Of a stretch of 64,000 nt of DNA, positions 25,139 to 33,250 are shown one piece after another. A program made the position numbers and the translations under genes. How positions within the stretch are numbered: the stretch's first letter is position 1; every line of letters starts with the position of its first letter. The notes below the pieces were generated by a model. That model worked only from the letters and a program-made list of their open reading frames with translations. It made no database searches and was not told the DNA's origin. Source of the stretch: an uncultured Flavobacteriales bacterium (GTDB lineage: Bacteria; Bacteroidota; Bacteroidia; Flavobacteriales_G; Salibacteraceae); assembly GCA_937899835.1 (NCBI GenBank), contig CALCCE010000022.1, positions 1 through 64,000 on the forward strand. The letters are read 5' to 3'.

Positions 25139-26388
25139 CGTTCGGCAATCATTCCGGCAGCGACCGTATTGTTGCTGTGTTCGTCAATGAGCACGAAAGC
25201 TCCGTTGGCCCGGTTTTGTCCGTAGTCGTCGTAAAACAAGGGCTTGGCGCTGCGCAAAACAACTCGTCCAATCTCGTTGAGGGCCAACTCTCCGGCTTCT
25301 TCATCTTTTTCCAAAGTGGTGGGGTCTACTTTATAAGCAAACTGGCGCACCTTCACAGGGGTGCGGCTGGCAGCATGCTGCAACAAGTAGCGCCCAGCAG
25401 GATTCAGCGCTTCATCTCCCATCCAGCAGAGGTCGGCTTGAATGTCCTGACTAATCACCGGCAGGTTGTTCGGCTTCACCAACATATCGCCTCGGGAAAT
25501 GTCAATGTCATCTTCCAACCGAATGGTTACCGAACGGCCGTGGTCGGCCTGCTCCAATGTTCCATCGAGTACATCAATCGATTGAATCCTACTGGTTTTT
25601 CGAGAAGGAAGTACCATCACTTCGTCTCCTTTAGAAAAACTTCCTCCGGCAACCCGACCACTGTATCCACGGTAGTCCCGGTGCGCTTCACTTTGTGGCC
25701 GAATGACCCACTGCACCGGAAACCGCGCTTCGGTGAGGTTGGCGGTAACTGGAATGGGTACCGTTTCTAAATGCTCCAGCAAGGTTTTGCCTTCGTACCA
25801 GGCCAGTTTTTCAGAGGCGTATACTACATTGTCGCCACCCAGGGCATTCACCGGAATGAAGCTAATTTCCTGTCCCTTGTGACTCAAATTGCCTGCAAAC
25901 TTTCTAAACTCGGTGGTAATTTCATCGAAGCGCTCTTGCGCATAATCCACCAGGTCCATTTTATTGACCGCCACCACGATTTGTGGAATTTTCAACAGCC
26001 ATGCAATGTAATAGTGCCGAAAGGTTTGCTCTACCACTCCATGGCGGGCATCGATGAGAATGATCGCCAAATTGGTATTGCTGGCTCCGGTCACCATGTT
26101 GCGGGTATACTCCACATGGCCCGGAGTATCGGTAATGATGAATTTCCGTCGGGGAGTATTGAAATAAATGTGGGCCACGTCAATGGTAATGCCCTGTTCG
26201 CGCTCCGCTTTCAGGCCATCCGTAAGCAGCGAAAGGTCGAGGTAGTCGTGTCCCCGGCGTTTGCTGGTGCGCTCCACGGCTTCCAATTGATCGGTGCGCA
26301 AAGCTTTTGTATCGTACATCAACCGTCCGATGAGGGTACTCTTGCCGTCGTCGACACTTCCGGCGGTTGAAAATCGCAAAACATCCAT
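25135..26388 (-). CDS. cysN: Sulfate adenylyltransferase GTPase subunit 1
   Basis: 417 aa GTP-binding subunit of ATP sulfurylase, which activates sulfate to APS together with CysD. The GTPase motifs are in order: GSVDDGKSTLIGRL (about 10-23), EREQGITIDVAH (about 63-74), DTPGHVEY (about 87-94) and NKMDL (about 144-148), followed by EF-Tu-like beta-barrel domains (SGRVAGGSFSKGDEVMVLPS near 240). It ends without the APS-kinase domain found in CysNC fusions, so this organism probably reduces APS directly, in agreement with the CysH neighbour. Separated from cysD by 35 bp, overlapping the OsmC gene by 4 bp. Confidence 0.95.
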   Translation of the reverse strand: MDVLRFSTAGSVDDGKSTLIGRLMYDTKALRTDQLEAVERTSKRRGHDYLDLSLLTDGLKAEREQGITIDVAHIYFNTPRRKFIITDTPGHVEYTRNMVTGASNTNLAIILIDARHGVVEQTFRHYYIAWLLKIPQIVVAVNKMDLVDYAQERFDEITTEFRKFAGNLSHKGQEISFIPVNALGGDNVVYASEKLAWYEGKTLLEHLETVPIPVTANLTEARFPVQWVIRPQSEAHRDYRGYSGRVAGGSFSKGDEVMVLPSRKTSRIQSIDVLDGTLEQADHGRSVTIRLEDDIDISRGDMLVKPNNLPVISQDIQADLCWMGDEALNPAGRYLLQHAASRTPVKVRQFAYKVDPTTLEKDEEAGELALNEIGRVVLRSAKPLFYDDYGQNRANGAFVLIDEHSNNTVAAGMIAER

Positions 26389-26423
26389 ATTGCTTATAAA
26401 AAGTAGTTTGTAGCTAATCTTGA

Positions 26424-27323
26424 TTAGAAGTATCCGGCCTCTTTGCGGTTTTCCATGGCCGTTTCCGAACGCTTATCGTCGATGCGTGCGCCCCTTTCGG
26501 TGATGGTGGAGGCACTGATCTCTGCGATAATCTGGTCGATTTGATCGGCCTCCGATTCTACCGCGGCCGTGCAGGTCATGTCGCCCACGGTGCGAAAACG
26601 CACCGAGCGTTCCACAATCGGTTCGCCTTCTTCAATGTTGAGAAATTCGGAGTGGGGCCATAGGAAACCATCGCGCATCACCAATTTTCGGCGGTGTGCA
26701 TAGTAAATTGAAGGAATTTCCAGGTTCTCTTTTTTGATGTAGTTCCAAACGTCCAACTCGGTCCAATTGCTGATGGGAAACACCCGCACATTTTCACCGA
26801 TTTGAATCCGGCCGTTGTAAATGTTCCAAAGCTCCGGGCGTTGCCGCTTGGCATCCCATTGCCCAAATTCATCGCGCACACTAAAAACCCGTTCTTTGGC
26901 CCGTGCTTTTTCTTCATCTCGTCGGGCGCCACCAATGCAAGCGTCTAACTTCAGTTCTTCAATGGCATCGAGCAAGGTGACCGTTTGCAAAGCATTGCGA
27001 CTGGCGTACTTTCCCGATTCTTCTTTCACCTTTTTTTGATCGATAGAAGTTTGTACGTAACGCACCTCCAAACGCTCCCCAATGCGGGCTACCAAACGGT
27101 CGCGAAAATCAATGGTTTCGGGAAAATTGTGTCCGGTATCCACATGCAACAAGATGAAAGGAAAACGCCCGGGGCGAAATGCCTTTTCGGCAAGCCGTAC
27201 CAAAGTGATGGAATCTTTCCCACCTGAAAACAGCAGTGCCGGTCGTTCAAATTGTGCCGCCACCTCACGCATAATGTAGATGGCTTCGTCTTCCAGTTCT
27301 TGTAAATATTTAAGGTCTGTCAT
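26424..27323 (-). CDS. cysD: Sulfate adenylyltransferase subunit 2
   Basis: 299 aa catalytic subunit of ATP sulfurylase. PP-loop SGGKDS at about 34-39, LHVDTGHNFPETIDFRDRL at 62-80, GARRDEEKARAKERVFSVRDEFGQWDAKRQRPELWNIYNG around 135-175, FPISNWTELDVWNYIKKENLEIPSIYYAHRR at about 182-212. Length and motifs are typical. It overlaps cysH by 4 bp upstream and is 35 bp from cysN downstream, so it belongs to the operon driven from the SAM-riboswitch promoter. Confidence 0.96.
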   Translation of the reverse strand: MTDLKYLQELEDEAIYIMREVAAQFERPALLFSGGKDSITLVRLAEKAFRPGRFPFILLHVDTGHNFPETIDFRDRLVARIGERLEVRYVQTSIDQKKVKEESGKYASRNALQTVTLLDAIEELKLDACIGGARRDEEKARAKERVFSVRDEFGQWDAKRQRPELWNIYNGRIQIGENVRVFPISNWTELDVWNYIKKENLEIPSIYYAHRRKLVMRDGFLWPHSEFLNIEEGEPIVERSVRFRTVGDMTCTAAVESEADQIDQIIAEISASTITERGARIDDKRSETAMENRKEAGYF

Positions 27324-28063
27324 AGCTTGTTAGTGTGTTGAGTTTGGGGCAAATTGGTGGCTTGAGCCGTATGCAAGCCGCACTCTTTGTGCGATTGCTC
27401 CCACCACCAACGGCCCGCGCGCAAATCTTCGCCTGGCGCAATGGCACGGGTGCAGGGAGCACAGCCGATGCTTATAAATCCTTTTTTGTGCAGTGGGTTG
27501 CAGGGAATATTTTCCCGGTCGATGAAATCGAGCATGTGCTCGTAGGTCCAATCGATAAGTGGGTTGTATTTGAACAGTGAAAAGCCGGCATCCCATTGCA
27601 CTTTGTTGAGTCCTTGCCGAGCATCCGATTGGGCGGCCCTGAGGCCAGTCACCCAGATGGTGGTGTCTTTCAGCGCCCGCTTCAAAGGCTTGACCTTGCG
27701 CAAAAAGCAGCATTCTTTTCGGTTTTCTACCGAATCGTAAAAGCTGTAAGGTCCTTTCTCGGTGAGTAAAATCTCGATATCTTCCGATCCAGGAAAATAG
27801 GTTTCGATCGGCTGTTTGTATTTCATCCGGGTGCGCTGGAACAAGTCGTACGTTTCGGCAAACAAGCGCCCGGTATCCAATGTAAAAACCCTGATGGGCA
27901 GTTTTTGCCGAAAAATGAAATGGGTAATTACCTGATCCTCCTGCCCAAAGCTGGTAGAAAAAGCCACCTTGCCTTGGTAATTATACGCCAACCACCGTAG
28001 GCCTTCCTCCGGAGGAAGACCTTCTAACTCACTTTGCAAATAGGCCAATTGGTCGTCGTTCAT
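27320..28063 (-). CDS. cysH: Adenylyl-sulfate (APS) reductase, assimilatory
   Basis: 247 aa PAPS/APS reductase family enzyme reducing activated sulfate to sulfite with thioredoxin or glutathione. It has VAFSTSFGQEDQVI near 33-46, FTLDTGRLFAETYDL at about 60-74, ENRKECCFLRKVKPLKRAL near 112-130 and GCAPCTRAIAPGEDLRAGRWWWE at 202-224. The CC...CxxC pattern (ECC and GCAPC) marks the [4Fe-4S] subgroup that uses APS rather than PAPS. The family's C-terminal catalytic Cys is present in KECGLH. It overlaps the DUF2061 gene and cysD by 4 bp each. Confidence 0.95.
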   Translation of the reverse strand: MNDDQLAYLQSELEGLPPEEGLRWLAYNYQGKVAFSTSFGQEDQVITHFIFRQKLPIRVFTLDTGRLFAETYDLFQRTRMKYKQPIETYFPGSEDIEILLTEKGPYSFYDSVENRKECCFLRKVKPLKRALKDTTIWVTGLRAAQSDARQGLNKVQWDAGFSLFKYNPLIDWTYEHMLDFIDRENIPCNPLHKKGFISIGCAPCTRAIAPGEDLRAGRWWWEQSHKECGLHTAQATNLPQTQHTNKL

Positions 28064-28353
28064 ACATGATCATTTTTGGTTCTCTTCCCCCACCGCACCT
28101 GCACCCAGGCTCGCTCATGGATATAGTACAAGACCATTTTGGTCACCAACTCTACCGATCCAATAGAAAAGGCAATGGTAAACTCGTTGGTCAACACCCA
28201 GGAAATGGCAATTGTATCGAGGGTGCCAACCGCTCGCCACGTAAAGGCTTTTACCAAACTGCGTATGGGTGTATCCGGTCCGTTGCTGCTTTTACGCAGC
28301 CGTTGCCTGACTTTTACCTTGGTTCGGTTGTCAATGAGTTGATCGATGATCAT
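28060..28353 (-). CDS. DUF2061 small membrane protein
   Basis: 97 aa predicted DUF2061 protein. It begins with a basic, soluble stretch, then RSLVKAFTWRAVGTLDTIAISWVLTN (about 32-57) and FSIGSVELVTKMVLYYIHERAWVQVRWG (about 63-90), both typical of the family and each with one membrane helix. The conserved HERAW is at the end of helix two. The gene lies inside the sulfate-assimilation operon with 4-bp overlaps on both sides. DUF2061 genes often sit near cysteine biosynthesis in this phylum, so a role in sulfate or sulfite transport is possible but unproven. Confidence 0.9.
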   Translation of the reverse strand: MIIDQLIDNRTKVKVRQRLRKSSNGPDTPIRSLVKAFTWRAVGTLDTIAISWVLTNEFTIAFSIGSVELVTKMVLYYIHERAWVQVRWGKRTKNDHV

Positions 28354-29660
28354 ACCACGTTGTTTTTTAAGACAGGAATCAATTCAGCAACTTCTGACTG
28401 GTGGGCTTGTAGCACTCCCGAGATGGGGTCTTTTCGAAGTAAGTTGCCATTCAAAGCCACAAATACCTTTTGTTCCTGTAGTAGTTTTTGGTGGGCTACC
28501 AGTTGTTTTAGTCCAATGATGCCCTGCACCGTATCGATGCTGCGGTGTTCGACTTGTTCCCAGGTCAGGTGTCGGTGTATGGTTTCGTTAGCTCGCAGGT
28601 AAACCGGCAAATACAAATCGTTGGTAATGCCCTGCAGCAAAGTGGTTTTAAGCTTTTCATACCCGTAGCTAAAACTTCGGGCGGCCGCTTTCACATCGGC
28701 CCAAACTGCGGAAGCGGTAGGATGGCTGCCCGCCCCTTTGCCGCGATAGAATTGTGGCCCGGAAAAAGAACCCTCTATTACTACTGCATTGAATTCATTT
28801 TCTACCCCGCGCAACAATTGATGAGCGTCTAATAATTGTGGCATCACAAACAACGCCAGCTCAGTACCAACCCGCTCGGCAGTTGCCACCAAACGCAATT
28901 GTTTGTCTTGCGAACGCGCAAATTCCAGATCAGCATTGTTCAACCCGTGGATGCCTGCACTGAGCACCTGCTCGGGCTTCACCAAGACACCAAAGGCATG
29001 TGCCGCCAGCAAGCACAGCTTGTAGCGGGCATCGAATCCTCCCACATCCAAAGTTGGATCGGTTTCCGCAAAGCCCAGTTGCTGTGCCGATTGCAAGGCC
29101 TCACTATAAGCAACGCCTTCAGAAAATACTTTGGAAAGAATGTAATTGGAGCTCCCATTGAGGATGCCGCTGAGCCGAATCAAGGGTTCATCAGCGTAAT
29201 AGTCTTCGATGGTGCGAATCACCGGAATGCTGCCGCAAACGGCCGCTTCGTAGAGCAGTGTTCCACCAAAATCATGTTGCAGGCTGATGAGTTCCGGCAA
29301 GTTCTCAGCCAACATCTTTTTGTTGGCAGAAACCACCTTTCGACCCGCAATTAAGGCTTCGCGTACAATCCGATAAGCCTCGGCCGCATCATCGATCACC
29401 TCTACCACCAATTGAATAGTGGGGTCGTTCAAAATCTGAGTTTTGTCCAGGGTGAAACGGTCGGCCGTTAGGTCGCGGGACTTCTTGCCATCCTTAATTC
29501 CGATGCGGACCACCTCCGCGCCAGCGTGTTTCAACTGATCAATGAGGTGGTACAGACCTTGCCCAACACATCCATAGCCAAACAGGCCGATCTTATAGGG
29601 TTCATCTGAAGCAAGGTCCTCAGGTTTGGGCACTTGCGGTTTTGTGGAATCGGTTTTCAT
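28350..29660 (-). CDS. hom: Homoserine dehydrogenase
   Basis: 436 aa NAD(P)-dependent homoserine dehydrogenase reducing aspartate semialdehyde to homoserine, the step before methionine and threonine. The Rossmann motif KIGLFGYGCVGQGLYHLIDQL is at about 23-43, VVSANKKMLAENLPELIS near 108-125, LLYEAAVCGSIPVIRTIEDY at about 133-152 and LSGILNGSSNYILSKV near 158-173. The catalytic Lys/Asp and NGxxNYI region are present. The C-terminal 100 residues do not match a classical ACT domain to my eye. The gene is not fused to aspartokinase, and overlaps metX and the DUF2061 gene by 4 bp. Confidence 0.94.
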   Translation of the reverse strand: MKTDSTKPQVPKPEDLASDEPYKIGLFGYGCVGQGLYHLIDQLKHAGAEVVRIGIKDGKKSRDLTADRFTLDKTQILNDPTIQLVVEVIDDAAEAYRIVREALIAGRKVVSANKKMLAENLPELISLQHDFGGTLLYEAAVCGSIPVIRTIEDYYADEPLIRLSGILNGSSNYILSKVFSEGVAYSEALQSAQQLGFAETDPTLDVGGFDARYKLCLLAAHAFGVLVKPEQVLSAGIHGLNNADLEFARSQDKQLRLVATAERVGTELALFVMPQLLDAHQLLRGVENEFNAVVIEGSFSGPQFYRGKGAGSHPTASAVWADVKAAARSFSYGYEKLKTTLLQGITNDLYLPVYLRANETIHRHLTWEQVEHRSIDTVQGIIGLKQLVAHQKLLQEQKVFVALNGNLLRKDPISGVLQAHQSEVAELIPVLKNNVV

Positions 29661-30691
29661 GATGCTATTTCTAAATACTCAGTTTGGGGTAAGAATTGGG
29701 TCAAAGCCCTTTCAATTTGCTTGTATTCCAACAAGAAGCCATCGTGTCCATACTCCGATTGCAAGACTTGAAGAGTAGCGTTGGGCAAGTGCTTGGCCAG
29801 GTATTCTTGTTCTACCAAAGGAAAGAGCACATCGGATTGCAAGCCCATCACCAGGCAGTTGGCTTGTACCTCTCCCAGGGCCTCAGCAATGCTTTGTCGC
29901 CCCCGGCCTACGTTGTGGCTGTCCATGGCTTTGGACAAAAGGTGGTAACTATGGGCATTGAAACGATCAGCCAGTTTGTCCCCTTGGTGGTGCAGGTAGG
30001 AGCTCACCCGAAAATCGTCCAGTTGTTCGTGGTTGGGTTGCGCCTGTCGCTCGGCATAAGCGCTATAGCTGCGGTAGCTCAACATGGCGATGGCGCGTGC
30101 AGCGCGCAATCCTTGTTTGCCCCCGTCGAGCGATTGGTTGTAGAAAGTACGGTCGGCCCGAATGGCCATCCGCTGCGATTCGTTGAAGGCAATGCCCCAA
30201 GGTGAATGTTGGGCGTTGGTGGCCAATAAACTTAGGTTTTCAATCAAATTGGGTTGAAGAATGGCCCATTCAAGGGCTTGTTGCCCACCCAAGGACCCTC
30301 CGATCAGCAAATGGATCCGCTCAATGCCCAGGTGCTGGCGCAAGCGTTCGTGCACCTGTACCATGTCGCGCACCGTTACCGCAGGAAACAAGTGACACCA
30401 GGGTTGGCGCATGCCGGGATAAGTGGTTTCAGGACCGGTAGTGCCGTAACAAGACCCCAGCACATTGGCACAAATCAATCGGTAGCGCTTGGGATCGAAA
30501 TACCGATCGCCTCCTACCAAACCAGGCCACCATTCCGAAGGGTCTGCATTGGCCGTCAAGGCATGACAAAACCACACTACAGGAGCATCCTTGGGTCCTT
30601 CGTCGGTAAAGGAAATTTCCAGCTCACCAAGGGGAGTACCTGATTCAAGAATCAGTGTTTCGGAAGATTTATGGAGTTTTTTGGAGAACAT
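29657..30691 (-). CDS. metX: Homoserine O-acetyltransferase (MetX family)
   Basis: 344 aa alpha/beta-hydrolase acyltransferase that activates homoserine for sulfhydrylation. Motifs: VVWFCHALTANADPSEWWPGL near 39-59, CYGTTGPETTYPGMRQPWCHLFPAVTVRDMV (about 82-112), the nucleophile loop LIGGSLGGQQALEWAI (about 127-142), and the catalytic His in SEYGHDGFLLE near 311-321. It is the first structural gene of the operon, 124 nt after the poly-Cys leader ORF and downstream of the SAM-I riboswitch. Acetyl versus succinyl specificity cannot be settled from sequence alone, but MetX-type motifs usually indicate acetyl. Confidence 0.93.
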   Translation of the reverse strand: MFSKKLHKSSETLILESGTPLGELEISFTDEGPKDAPVVWFCHALTANADPSEWWPGLVGGDRYFDPKRYRLICANVLGSCYGTTGPETTYPGMRQPWCHLFPAVTVRDMVQVHERLRQHLGIERIHLLIGGSLGGQQALEWAILQPNLIENLSLLATNAQHSPWGIAFNESQRMAIRADRTFYNQSLDGGKQGLRAARAIAMLSYRSYSAYAERQAQPNHEQLDDFRVSSYLHHQGDKLADRFNAHSYHLLSKAMDSHNVGRGRQSIAEALGEVQANCLVMGLQSDVLFPLVEQEYLAKHLPNATLQVLQSEYGHDGFLLEYKQIERALTQFLPQTEYLEIAS

Positions 30692-30793
30692 CTTAATAAT
30701 TTGAAAACAGGATGAGGTATAGGAGTTTCACAGTACAAAGCACAAATAGTAGCCTTGTGAAACCGGGCTTGCCTCGGCATCAAATCAGAAAAA

Positions 30794-30808
30794 AGTCGGA
30801 ATCGGACT
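30794..30808 (-). terminator. Weak terminator-like hairpin after the poly-Cys leader
   Basis: Minus strand AGTC-cgattcc-GACT followed by six T, starting 8 nt after the leader stop codon. The stem is only 4-5 bp, so alone it would be weak. It is placed where an attenuator would be expected. Confidence 0.3.
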
Positions 30809-30810
30809 CA

Positions 30811-30860
30811 ATGCATCAGCAGCAGTTGCAGCAACAGCAACAGCAACAACAGAGATGCAT
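30811..30860 (-). repeat. Inverted repeat whose loop holds the Cys codons
   Basis: ATGCATC (minus strand 30860-30854) and GATGCAT (30817-30811) are perfectly complementary over 7 bp. The whole run of Cys codons lies in the loop. Ribosomes translating or stalling there would open the stem. Confidence 0.5.
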
Positions 30861-30953
30861 CATAGAAGAAATAGCGGAAAGAGGGTTGCGCAGGAAAGAA
30901 CCTATGGAGGTATTTCCAGAGAGATTGGAGATGGAGTGGAGCGCGGTAGTCAT
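30816..30953 (-). CDS. Poly-cysteine leader peptide of the sulfur/methionine operon
   Basis: A 45-aa ORF starting at the ATG at 30953, just 3' of the riboswitch, and ending in HLCCCCCCCCNCC: ten Cys in the last eleven residues, then TGA. An in-frame GTG at 31004 lies inside the riboswitch aptamer and is unlikely. An internal ATGATG (from 30863) would give a 15-aa peptide MMHLCCCCCCCCNCC. Cys codons are mixed TGT and TGC, so the run is not a single-codon slip. The peptide precedes cysteine and methionine genes, as in classical attenuation leaders, and poly-Cys upstream ORFs are known to sense cysteine in mycobacteria. Function here is inferred: charged tRNA-Cys shortage would stall ribosomes and change folding downstream. 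Confidence 0.65.
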   Translation of the reverse strand: MTTALHSISNLSGNTSIGSFLRNPLSAISSMMHLCCCCCCCCNCC

Positions 30954-30968
30954 GTTAGTTAGCTTCAA

Positions 30969-31070
30969 TTTATCTTCTCCCTTATCGGGATCAGGAATTG
31001 GCACCTTTCTAAACGTATTAGGGTTGCCAGAGGGTCATCGAGCCTGGTCTCTCGCCTCGTTCTTAATAAA
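30969..31070 (-). ncRNA. SAM-I (S-box) riboswitch
   Basis: On the minus strand the 5' P1 arm UUUAU AAG pattern is followed by the core GAGACCAGGCUCGAUGACCC and CUGGCAACC, then GGUGCCAAUUCC, GAUCCCGAUAAG and the 3' end GAGAAGAUAAA, whose AUAAA pairs with the 5' UUUAU. These are the conserved kink-turn, GGCAACC and GGUGCCA elements of the S-box aptamer that binds S-adenosylmethionine and normally lowers expression. It lies 30 nt after the predicted start of transcription and ahead of the poly-Cys ORF and metX. Confidence 0.93.
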
Positions 31071-31098
31071 CAATGATTACTCTCAGCGAATAACAACG

Positions 31099-31131
31099 CA
31101 AAGGTAGACCCGAATCGTTCAGTTTTCCAAA
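31099..31131 (-). promoter_or_regulatory. Promoter of the SAM-riboswitch sulfur/methionine operon
   Basis: On the minus strand TTTG (31131-31128), a 21-nt spacer, then TACCTTTG (31106-31099): a full match to the Bacteroidota TTTG-N(19-21)-TAnnTTTG consensus. It is 29 nt upstream of the riboswitch. Confidence 0.8.
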
Positions 31132-31357
31132 CCTTTTTTGAGATTGTTGTGTTCTGCAACGCTTCACCATCCAACATATACATCTGTAAATCAAACACTT
31201 ATACCGCTTTTTAAATTCATGTTAAAAAAATTTTAACCGATTTTGTGGAATTTGATTCGAAAAGGACCTAATGGGTACCAAACTATGATTTGAATAGCGT
31301 CTTAAGGCTCACAACTTACTCCATCTCCACAGTTGATGAACCGATCCAAGTTCGCTC
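31108..31357. other. Divergent intergenic region between the sulfur operon and the stress-protein gene
   Basis: About 250 bp, A/T-rich (about 31185-31270). The minus-strand promoter overlaps its left edge. For the plus-strand gene I found no exact TAnnTTTG box. No other RNA or ORF is apparent. Confidence 0.4.
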
Positions 31358-32146
31358 ATGGAAACCCGATCTATCCTGGTCGTTACCGACCTTAGCCTAT
31401 CCGGTAGATGTGCTCTGAACCACGCCCTTGCAGTAGCTCAAGCTACCGGTGCACACCTACATTTGCTTTACACTGTCCGCCGAAACCGCGAAGTACCGCG
31501 AGGCAAAGTAGCTCTCTATGCCCTTGCAGAAGAGGCCAAACTTCAACACGCCAACCAAGTGGCGAGGCACATCCGGGTAGGCCCAGGATGGGTCGCTACG
31601 GCCCACCTTGCTGAAGAGGTAGAAGCCGATCTTATTGTGATGGGCTCTAATCTGGTTGCCGGGCTCCCCAAACTGTTTGGGCATCCTGCCCTCAAGTTGT
31701 TCGACCGGTGTTGCCGACCATTTGTGGTGGTGCAAGACCGGGAAGCTCCCGGAGAATTCCGAAGAATTGTGTTGCCAGTAGAACCCGATCCCGACTTCAA
31801 CCGACAGTTGCAAGTAACAGCAGCCCTGGCAGCTTCTTGCCAAAGCCGTGTTTTTCTGTTGGCCCGCCGGTGTCAAAAAATAGCCTCTCAACGGCTGTTG
31901 CAAGAAAAGATAGAGTTGGGTACCCGCTTCCTTCGCCGGAAAGGCATTGCCGCCCAGTTGGCTTTTGCCAGTGGAAAACAAGATTTTGCGCAGGAAGTGC
32001 TTAGCTATGCACAAGAGGTAGCGGCTGACAATATTACGGAGCGTCAATTGCCAGAACAGCGGTATTGGTTCCGGGGCTTCGAGCCTCAAATTCTTACCAA
32101 CGCTCAGCAAATTCCCGCCTTGGTAGTTTCCCCATTGGCCAAATGA
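31358..32146 (+). CDS. Tandem universal stress protein
   Basis: 262 aa with two UspA-type domains. The first (1-135) begins SILVVTDLSLSGRCALNHALAVAQATGAHLHLLYTV and ends with LIVMGSNLVAGLPKLFGHPALKLFDRCCRPFVVV, an ATP-binding-type signature (G-2x-G-9x-G) in altered form. The second (138-260) starts RRIVLPVEPDPDFNRQL and is more degenerate. Start ATG at 31358. Two-domain USPs are usual in this phylum; function in general stress or energy limitation is by family only. It is followed 9 bp later by the EEP-family gene, probably cotranscribed. Confidence 0.85.
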   Translation: METRSILVVTDLSLSGRCALNHALAVAQATGAHLHLLYTVRRNREVPRGKVALYALAEEAKLQHANQVARHIRVGPGWVATAHLAEEVEADLIVMGSNLVAGLPKLFGHPALKLFDRCCRPFVVVQDREAPGEFRRIVLPVEPDPDFNRQLQVTAALAASCQSRVFLLARRCQKIASQRLLQEKIELGTRFLRRKGIAAQLAFASGKQDFAQEVLSYAQEVAADNITERQLPEQRYWFRGFEPQILTNAQQIPALVVSPLAK

Positions 32147-32155
32147 GGTGCCCAT

Positions 32156-33211
32156 TTGCTTACCTTCGGAGCGCTTATGGCTCCCCTACCCCATCGCAAC
32201 GGAATCATCGGATTCAACACCACGGCAGCCCTGGCGTTTGGCCTGCACGGCTTGTTGCGGTTTCTTCCGCCTGAAATCTGGTTTTGGCTGCAATGGCTGG
32301 ACCTGTTGACCCCGGGCTTGGTGGCTTCGCTTTGGCTCTGGCTGCTTTGGCGCCACAAAAAAGGCCGTGGTATTTTGGTCTTGAACGGAGTGTTGATGGC
32401 CTTGCTTTTTGCCGGTTTCAATTCCAACTTAGGATTTCAACCCGAGAGCACAAATGCCGACTTGCGGATCCTCACATTTAACGCAGGGGGATTTTCCAAC
32501 TCCGAGGCTGACTTAAGTGCTGCCAATGAAGCGATCCGCAACCTCAATCCCGATGTGGTGGTCTTTCAAGAGTTTGGCTTTCTTCCCTGGTGGAAGAAAG
32601 CCGACACCCTGGTTGGCGTGGTAGCTTCCCAACTAAACCTCCCCTATTCAAGCTTGTATCGGCACCGCTTTAACGTATTTGGATTGGCGATTTTTTCCCG
32701 GTATCCCATTCTGCAGGCCGACACGCTTTTTCTACCGGTAAATGTGGGGAATGCTGCCATAAAACCCACCTTGCAACACCCTGATAAAACCATTGACCTG
32801 TTGCACCTGCACCTTGCTTCTTTCAATTATGGCCATCGGCTCGATACGGTGAAGGGAACCTGGAACCGCATCCAGAGTTTTCCGCAAATCACCCGAGAAA
32901 CCTACAGGGAACAAAAGCAGCAGCTGAAACAAATCTTTGAAACTGCTGAAGAAAGCACCTCCCCCTTAATGCTGGCTGGTGATTTCAACAACGTTCCCGG
33001 TTCCTGGATCTACCGGCAACTCGACCTGAAATACCAAGAGGCTTTTCAGGAAGCCGGATCGGGTTTGGGCTATACCCACACCTCCTGGTTGGTGCCTCTC
33101 AGGATCGATCATGTGTGGTCGGATGAAAACTGGGAGCCCGTTTTTGCCCGGACCGTAGCCCTACCGGGAAGTGACCACAAAGCGCTGTTGGCCGATTTTC
33201 GCTGGCGATAG
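32156..33211 (+). CDS. Membrane-anchored endonuclease/exonuclease/phosphatase family protein
   Basis: 351 aa; a downstream ATG at 32177 is an alternative start. The N-terminal 95 residues have three hydrophobic helices (TTAALAFGLHGLLRFL, WLDLLTPGLVASLWLWLLW and ILVLNGVLMALLFAGF). The rest is an EEP fold: ILTFNAGGF near 103-111, VVVFQEFGF near 132-140 with the metal-binding Glu, SPLMLAGDFNNVPGSWIYR near 272-290, and GYTHTSWLVPLRIDHVWSDE with a C-terminal SDHKALLADF. All catalytic elements are seen. The N-terminal membrane domain is a common form in Bacteroidota; the substrate is unknown. Confidence 0.88.
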   Translation: MLTFGALMAPLPHRNGIIGFNTTAALAFGLHGLLRFLPPEIWFWLQWLDLLTPGLVASLWLWLLWRHKKGRGILVLNGVLMALLFAGFNSNLGFQPESTNADLRILTFNAGGFSNSEADLSAANEAIRNLNPDVVVFQEFGFLPWWKKADTLVGVVASQLNLPYSSLYRHRFNVFGLAIFSRYPILQADTLFLPVNVGNAAIKPTLQHPDKTIDLLHLHLASFNYGHRLDTVKGTWNRIQSFPQITRETYREQKQQLKQIFETAEESTSPLMLAGDFNNVPGSWIYRQLDLKYQEAFQEAGSGLGYTHTSWLVPLRIDHVWSDENWEPVFARTVALPGSDHKALLADFRWR

Positions 33212-33250
33212 ACGTTGGTCATGCTCTCATGACTCCTTACTTTTAACCAC

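Noticed and set aside
30712-31107. Plus-strand ORF of 131 codons with a poly-Gln run (QQLQQQQQQQQ)
   Set aside because: It is the complement of the Cys codon run and riboswitch on the minus strand; the aptamer and minus-strand promoter explain the sequence better.
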